From NCBI GenBank assembly GCA_023412665.1, contig JAEZCA010000005.1, positions 1 through 27,922 on the forward strand: a DNA stretch of 27,922 nt, in the 5' to 3' direction. The notes below the pieces were generated by a model. It saw only the letters and a program-made list of their open reading frames with translations, was not told where the DNA came from and did not search any database. The DNA is from Bacillota bacterium (GTDB lineage: Bacteria > Bacillota > Clostridia > Acetivibrionales > DTU013). Position numbers and translations under genes: made by a program. The stretch's first letter is position 1, and each line of letters begins with the position of its first letter. Shown piece by piece: positions 24,090 to 27,922 of this stretch.

Positions 24090-24640
24090 AACGCCTCCTC
24101 CTTTCTATCAGGCATCAGTGCTTCTCTAAGCATCAGCCTGGCCCGGTAAAGCCTGTTTTTTATTATTGTCATCGGTTCTCCGAGAACCTTCGTCATTTCT
24201 TCATAAGAGAGTCCGTTTTGATGGAATAAAATTATTGGTGTCCTGTATTTTTCAGGCAACGATTGTATGGCCCTGCGAATCTTTTCTGAGCGTTCCTTTT
24301 GCAGATAGCTGGCCTCAGGTGTATCAACGCCGTCCGAAAAATCTTCGATTTCCTCTATTGGAGCCGAATTGATCTTCTTTTTTCGATGTATGTCAAGACA
24401 GAGATTCGTAGCTATACGTACAGCCCAGGTAGAAAATTTGTATTCAGGATTGTAGCGATCAAGTGCCTTATAGATCCTGATGAAAACCTCCTGGGAGATG
24501 TCGCTGATCTCCTCCTTGTCATTTATCATATTATATACGACGCTGAATATCAACTTTTTGTATCGTGTCACTAGTTCTTCAAAATACTCTTGCTGCCCTG
24601 CCAGACACTTTTGTATCAAATCATAGTCGGTCAGCTCCAA
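24086..24640 (-). CDS. ECF-type RNA polymerase sigma factor
   Basis: The 184-residue protein has a region 2 (YKKLIFSVVYNMINDKEE, DISQEVFIRIYKAL, KFSTWAVRIATNLCLDIHR) and a region 4 helix-turn-helix (LPEKYRTPIILFHQNGLSYE, then MTIIKNRLYRARLMLRE), with no regions 1 or 3, so it is an extracytoplasmic-function sigma factor of the SigW/RpoE group. The start is taken as the TTG at 24640, with AGGTGGT about 9-10 nt upstream; an ATG at 24688 would run through the promoter region. It is followed by overlapping anti-sigma and membrane protein genes. The upstream promoter looks sigma-A-like, and I did not find a clear ECF-type autoregulatory promoter. Confidence 0.93.
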   Translation of the reverse strand: MELTDYDLIQKCLAGQQEYFEELVTRYKKLIFSVVYNMINDKEEISDISQEVFIRIYKALDRYNPEYKFSTWAVRIATNLCLDIHRKKKINSAPIEEIEDFSDGVDTPEASYLQKERSEKIRRAIQSLPEKYRTPIILFHQNGLSYEEMTKVLGEPMTIIKNRLYRARLMLREALMPDRKEEAL

Positions 24641-24668
24641 ACGGTTCTCACCACCTTGCCTATATATG

Positions 24669-24697
24669 ATTATACGACAAAGCAGCATCTATGTCTT
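24669..24697 (-). promoter_or_regulatory. Promoter of the ECF sigma operon
   Basis: On the minus strand AAGACA (24697-24692) and a perfect TATAAT (24674-24669) are 17 bp apart, placing the start about 22 nt before the TTG at 24640. The -10 is preceded by TCG, so CGTATAAT could also be read by an ECF factor, but no GAAC-type -35 is present. Confidence 0.6.
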
Positions 24698-24731
24698 ATG
24701 TATAACGAATTTATTTGGTATAATGTTCATT

Positions 24732-24783
24732 AGGGGACATTTCTCGTCCCTAAAGTTCGACCACCTGTAGAGGAGTGTCCCCT
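24732..24783 (+). repeat. Palindromic GGGGAC element
   Basis: The 52-bp element starts AGGGGACA (24732-24739) and ends with the perfect inverse TGTCCCCT (24776-24783). Inside, GGGGAC also pairs with GTCCC (24746-24750). It lies 8 bp upstream of the DUF192 start codon. It is the largest member of the GGGAC-type elements in the window and has the look of a REP-like palindromic unit. Confidence 0.65.
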
Positions 24784-24791
24784 TTCCGCTT

Positions 24792-25139
24792 ATGATTATT
24801 AGAAATGTTACCCGGAATACAATAATGGCAAACAAATGTGAATCAGCTGCGACCTTCTTTTCACGTTTCAAAGGACTGCAGCTCAGAAAAGAGCTGCCCG
24901 CGGGCACCGGTCTGCTGATAACACCCTGCAATTCTATCCATATGTTTTTTATGAGATTTGCTATTGATGCCGTTTTTATAGATTCAAACAATACTATTGT
25001 ATATATAGAACATAATATTAAGCCGTGGAGGATCTCAAAGATTGTAAAAAATGCCTGCAGCGTACTCGAGCTTCCGTCCGGGACCGCTTGCGCTGCCGGC
25101 TCCGAGCCCGGTGACCTTCTTGAAATATCAGCTGACTGA
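24792..25139 (+). CDS. DUF192 family protein
   Basis: The 115-residue protein belongs to the DUF192 family, with the hallmark GLLITPCNSIHMFFMRFAID followed by AVFID, and later the YIEHNIKPW and VLELPSGTA segments. Family members are small beta-rich proteins, often exported in other phyla, with no established reaction. Here no signal peptide is seen, so this form is probably cytoplasmic. The ATG at 24792 lacks a ribosome binding site at normal distance (GAGGAG is 16 nt upstream, inside the palindromic element). It is one of the few plus-strand genes, diverging from the ECF sigma operon and converging on rimI. Confidence 0.85.
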   Translation: MIIRNVTRNTIMANKCESAATFFSRFKGLQLRKELPAGTGLLITPCNSIHMFFMRFAIDAVFIDSNNTIVYIEHNIKPWRISKIVKNACSVLELPSGTACAAGSEPGDLLEISAD

Positions 25140-25193
25140 TCAATTCTACTGCCGGTATGGGATCCGGTCCGCCTCGTTATGCGGCCTGCCTGT

Positions 25194-25658
25194 TCATTCC
25201 AGCCGCTTCCACATGATTATCGCATCCTCGTTGTTGTCCGCATAATACCTTTTGCGCATTCCGCCGTCACTGAACCCGTATTTGCGGTAAAGGCCCTGGG
25301 CGCTGTGATTGCTCTTTCTGACTTCCAGGGTCAGCGCTGTCAGGCCGCGCCTTCCGGCTTCCTCCAGCAGTGCTTCCATCAATGCACTGCCCAGACCGCT
25401 TTGCCTGAATTCCGGATGCACCGCTATGTTTGTGATATGCCCCTCGTCCAGCACCTGCCACATGCCGACATATCCCACAGCCCTTCCGCCAGCCAGAGCA
25501 CAGTAATATATTGCTGCTTCGTTATTCACAAATTCATCTATAATGGACTGCTTTGACCATGGTATTTTGAAGCTCAGCTTTTCAACATTAACTATGTCTT
25601 CAATATGCTCCTGACCTGCTTTGACTATACTCATATTATTCAACATACTCTCTGGCAT
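25194..25658 (-). CDS. rimI: Ribosomal protein S18 alanine N-acetyltransferase RimI
   Basis: This GNAT-family acetyltransferase is of the RimI type, which acetylates the N-terminal alanine of ribosomal protein S18 in Escherichia coli. The 154 residues show the acetyl-CoA binding segment HPEFRQSGLGSALM, the strand before it (GHITNIAV), and the C-terminal LEVRKSNHSAQGLYRKYGF typical of RimI. It overlaps the end of tsaB, the common tsaE-tsaB-rimI order. The start is uncertain: ATGs at 25658, 25646 and 25634 are all in frame. GGAGG abuts the first and lies 12 nt before the second. Confidence 0.93.
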   Translation of the reverse strand: MPESMLNNMSIVKAGQEHIEDIVNVEKLSFKIPWSKQSIIDEFVNNEAAIYYCALAGGRAVGYVGMWQVLDEGHITNIAVHPEFRQSGLGSALMEALLEEAGRRGLTALTLEVRKSNHSAQGLYRKYGFSDGGMRKRYYADNNEDAIIMWKRLE

Positions 25659-26395
25659 CCTCCGGAGCCTTGGCTGTCACTATCTGTCTTCTGCTTTTTC
25701 GCATATTCTCTTTCAGCCTGTGACGGCCGTAGGTAAAAGGGCATCAGTTCCGTCTGATCCATGCTCTCCCCTCCTGCATGACGCAAAAGAGCAAGCTGCG
25801 CCGCAGATGCCGCCATTTGCTGCAGTGTGAAATCAGGCATGAAAAAGCAGCGGTCCTTCAGCTCAATTTTGAGAAAATCCTTGTGCAGCAGCACTCCATC
25901 GCCGGTGAAAAGGACCTTTACGCCTTCATGATTTTCTTCAAGCTGTTTGATCAGTTCAGACACATGGAGTCCCATATAGCCCGACAGATTGGTCATAAGG
26001 CCGTTCTGCGGCTTGTAAATCGCTGTATAGACCTGATTGTTCCTCGCGTCCATGATCGGGCAAACAACAGTATTATCCGAAGCCACAGCGGCATTTGCCA
26101 GCGCGTCCAGAGAGGTCACTCCAGCAACGGGCTTTTTTTGCGCATATGCCAGTGCCTTTATTGTAGTTACACCTATCCTAAGACCTGTAAATGAGCCGGG
26201 GCCTGTCACTGCCGCATAGACGTCGATATCAGCAGCTGTGAGTCTGAGACTGTCCAGCAGCTCCTTGAGCATAGGGATCAGTTTTTGCGAATGTGTCTTC
26301 ATATCCTTTAGCAAAAATTCAGCCAGCAGCCCTTTTTCATCGACTACCGCTATTGCTGCCGTGGCAGTGGAGGTATCAACCGCGAGCGCTTTCAT
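25640..26395 (-). CDS. tsaB: tRNA threonylcarbamoyladenosine biosynthesis protein TsaB
   Basis: TsaB is the inactive ASKHA paralogue that dimerises with TsaD and, with TsaE, supports formation of t6A37 in tRNA. The 251 residues start MKALAVDTSTATAAIAV, the family opening, followed by the HSQKLIPML segment, TGPGSFTGLRIG (the most typical TsaB motif) and a central MDARNNQVYTAIY. I start at 26395, where GGGAGG lies 7 nt upstream; an ATG at 26422 overlaps tsaE more deeply and has no site. It overlaps tsaE by 20 bp and rimI by up to 19 bp, so the three form a tight operon. Its partner tsaD is elsewhere in the window (1-617). Confidence 0.96.
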   Translation of the reverse strand: MKALAVDTSTATAAIAVVDEKGLLAEFLLKDMKTHSQKLIPMLKELLDSLRLTAADIDVYAAVTGPGSFTGLRIGVTTIKALAYAQKKPVAGVTSLDALANAAVASDNTVVCPIMDARNNQVYTAIYKPQNGLMTNLSGYMGLHVSELIKQLEENHEGVKVLFTGDGVLLHKDFLKIELKDRCFFMPDFTLQQMAASAAQLALLRHAGGESMDQTELMPFYLRPSQAEREYAKKQKTDSDSQGSGGCQRVC

Positions 26396-26855
26396 CGGCC
26401 AGCCTCCCTTCATATCCTGCATATCTGCTGCCTATAAAATCTATGGTTATCAGCCTGCTGTCCATATTGTTGTGGTCATCCTTCTCAATACTTATTTCGA
26501 TCCGGTCGTCAGGAAGTATCTCCCTTATAATATCAGCCCATTCGATGACAGTGACGCCGTCGCCGCTGATATACTCGTCATACCCGGTATCGAACATTTC
26601 TCCCGGGTCCCCTATCCTGTAAACGTCGAAATGATACAACGGAAGTCTTCCCTCATATTCATTGACTATCGTAAAAGTGGGACTGGTGATATACCCGCCG
26701 ACTCCAAGACCGGCAGCTATACCGCCTGTGATGGCGGTCTTCCCGGTTCCCAGGTCGCCCGTAAGGCATATGTTGTCACCCTTTTGCAATATTTCCCCTA
26801 GCTTTTTGCCAAACTCCACAGTTTCTCCTACAGAGCCAGCACGAAATTTAATCAT
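26376..26855 (-). CDS. tsaE: tRNA threonylcarbamoyladenosine biosynthesis ATPase TsaE
   Basis: TsaE is the P-loop ATPase that drives turnover of the TsaB-TsaD complex. The 159 residues carry Walker A GDLGTGKTA, then SPTFTIVNEYEG and PLYHFDVYR, both typical of the family, and VIEWADII. It begins with an ATGA overlap with the upstream amidohydrolase gene and overlaps tsaB at its end, so it is part of one message. Confidence 0.97.
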   Translation of the reverse strand: MIKFRAGSVGETVEFGKKLGEILQKGDNICLTGDLGTGKTAITGGIAAGLGVGGYITSPTFTIVNEYEGRLPLYHFDVYRIGDPGEMFDTGYDEYISGDGVTVIEWADIIREILPDDRIEISIEKDDHNNMDSRLITIDFIGSRYAGYEGRLADESARG

Positions 26856-27922
26856 ACGCGTACGACCACCTGACCGTTTATTATCGTATATAAGACCTTT
26901 GACCTGAATTCCAGCGGATGCCCGTCCATAATAACAATATCCGCATCCTTTCCCACAGCCAGGCTTCCCACTCTGTCATCTATTCCGGTGATCTCGGCAG
27001 CGTTTATTGTAATAGCTTTGAGAGCCTCGGTCTCATCCATGCCCTCTTTCACCGCAACAGCGGCACAAAGGGGCAGGTACTGGACCGGAGTACAGGGATG
27101 ATCTGTCATGATGGCTATTTTCAACCCTGCCTTTGATAGTATTCCCGGGGCCTTTACGCTCTGGTTCCTTAATTCAATTTTTGACCGGTCGGTCAGGAAA
27201 GGACCGGTAATTACATTTACCTTCTCTTCACAGAGTATGTCTGTGATCAGATAACCCTCTGTACAATGCTCTATTGTGATCCTGAGCCCGAACTCCTTTG
27301 CTATCCTCAGTGCAGTAAGTATATCATCAGCCCTGTGGGCATGAGCCTTCAATGGTATTTCACGATTCAGCACCTTCAGCAGTGCTTCCATTTTCATGTC
27401 ATAGTCCGGCTTGTCATAATTTTCACTGTCTTTCTCATGGTCGTCCAGCATCTTTTTGTACTCAGCCGCTTTCATTAGATTCTCTCTCAGCAGTGCAGCC
27501 GTAGCCATTCTTGTCATTGGCGTCTGCCTTTTTTCATGATAGACCGTTTTGGGGTTTTCTCCGAAAGCCACCTTCATGGCCACCGGCTCCTTTATGACCA
27601 TGTCCTCGACTCTTCGGCCAAATGTCTTTATAGCTGCAAACTGCCCGCCTATCACGTTTGCGCTGCCAGGCCCGGTTACAACTGTCGTTACTCCGCTTTC
27701 TCTTGCTTCAATAAAGGACCTGTCTGCATGGTATATCGCATCTATCGCTCGCAGGTGCGGTGTGATCGGATCAGTCATTTCATTGCCGTCATCGCCTTCG
27801 AAGCCAACGGCATCCTCCCACATTCCTATGTGGCAATGAGCATCCACAAATCCCGGTAAAACATAGGAGCCCTTTGCATCTATAACTTCGGAGCTTGCTT
27901 CCTCCAGCCTTGCCAGCTCTCC
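26852..27922 (-). CDS. Amidohydrolase family protein (5' end missing)
   Basis: The visible 356 residues belong to the metal-dependent amidohydrolase superfamily, near the imidazolonepropionase-related group. VLPGFVDAHCHIG holds the first HxH metal pair, PLKAHAHRADD a further His pair, TIEHCTEGY another His, and IMTDHPCTP the conserved Asp. The C-terminal NAAEITGIDDRVGSLAVGKDADIVIMDGHPLE is the usual closing beta-domain. The reading frame is open to the right edge, so the start and some N-terminal residues lie outside the window; an internal ATG at 27847 would lose half of the HxH motif region and is not the start. The substrate is unknown. It overlaps tsaE by 4 bp (ATGA). Confidence 0.9.
   Translation of the reverse strand, partial: GELARLEEASSEVIDAKGSYVLPGFVDAHCHIGMWEDAVGFEGDDGNEMTDPITPHLRAIDAIYHADRSFIEARESGVTTVVTGPGSANVIGGQFAAIKTFGRRVEDMVIKEPVAMKVAFGENPKTVYHEKRQTPMTRMATAALLRENLMKAAEYKKMLDDHEKDSENYDKPDYDMKMEALLKVLNREIPLKAHAHRADDILTALRIAKEFGLRITIEHCTEGYLITDILCEEKVNVITGPFLTDRSKIELRNQSVKAPGILSKAGLKIAIMTDHPCTPVQYLPLCAAVAVKEGMDETEALKAITINAAEITGIDDRVGSLAVGKDADIVIMDGHPLEFRSKVLYTIINGQVVVRV

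Noticed and set aside
24640..24700. ECF-type autoregulated promoter before the sigma factor gene
   Set aside because: CGTATAAT is present, but no GAAC-type -35 lies about 16 bp upstream; a sigma-A reading with AAGACA fits better.

Overview
The window is bacterial chromosome from a low-to-moderate G+C Gram-positive, most likely a spore-forming anaerobe of the class Clostridia. The evidence is the gene content and order: tig-clpP-clpX followed by lonB, an HPr paralogue of the Crh type next to uvrC, a YesM/YesN two-component pair, an LplABC-type sugar ABC transporter, and strong AGGAGG-like ribosome binding sites. No genus can be named from the sequence alone. Nearly all genes lie on the minus strand; only the sugar-catabolic trio (10.4-13.3 kb) and a DUF192 gene (24.8 kb) are on the plus strand. 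No tRNA, rRNA, CRISPR array, transposase or phage gene was seen.

Layout. 1-1.7 kb: the 5' part of tsaD (cut by the window edge) and uppP, separated by a terminator and an unusual array of small palindromes. 1.9-7.0 kb: the proteostasis block tig, clpP, clpX, lonB, with a clear sigma-A promoter before tig and terminators after clpX and lonB. 7.2-10.1 kb: crh-like gene, uvrC and a metallophosphoesterase, transcribed from a promoter at about 10.18 kb. 10.3-22.4 kb: an AT-richer accessory sugar-use block. It holds a plus-strand operon (D-lyxose-isomerase-family cupin, class II aldolase, ADP-dependent sugar-kinase-family protein) and a minus-strand set (YesN-type regulator, YesM-type sensor kinase, two permeases, lipoprotein binding protein, FAD-dependent oxidoreductase). 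22.5-24.7 kb: ECF sigma factor, zinc anti-sigma factor and a membrane protein with bactofilin-like repeats, in an operon with ATGA overlaps. 24.8-27.9 kb: DUF192 protein, then rimI, tsaB, tsaE and an amidohydrolase cut by the right edge.

How the sugar block probably works. The sensor kinase and AraC-type response regulator would detect an external saccharide. The lipoprotein and two permeases would import it. The isomerase would make a ketose, the kinase would phosphorylate it, and the aldolase would split it to triose-level products. The strongest support for a single regulon is a 49-bp bipartite promoter element found once before the plus-strand catabolic operon (10320-10368) and once, in the opposite orientation, before the permease genes (18702-18750). 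Its conserved blocks and spacing are identical and it lacks a good -35 box, so both promoters are probably switched by one activator.

The most notable items are this shared element, the ADP-dependent (archaeal-type) kinase family in a bacterial operon, the 21-bp-periodic GGAC/GTCC palindrome array near 0.85-0.9 kb, and scattered GGGACAGTTCT-like elements at several gene junctions.
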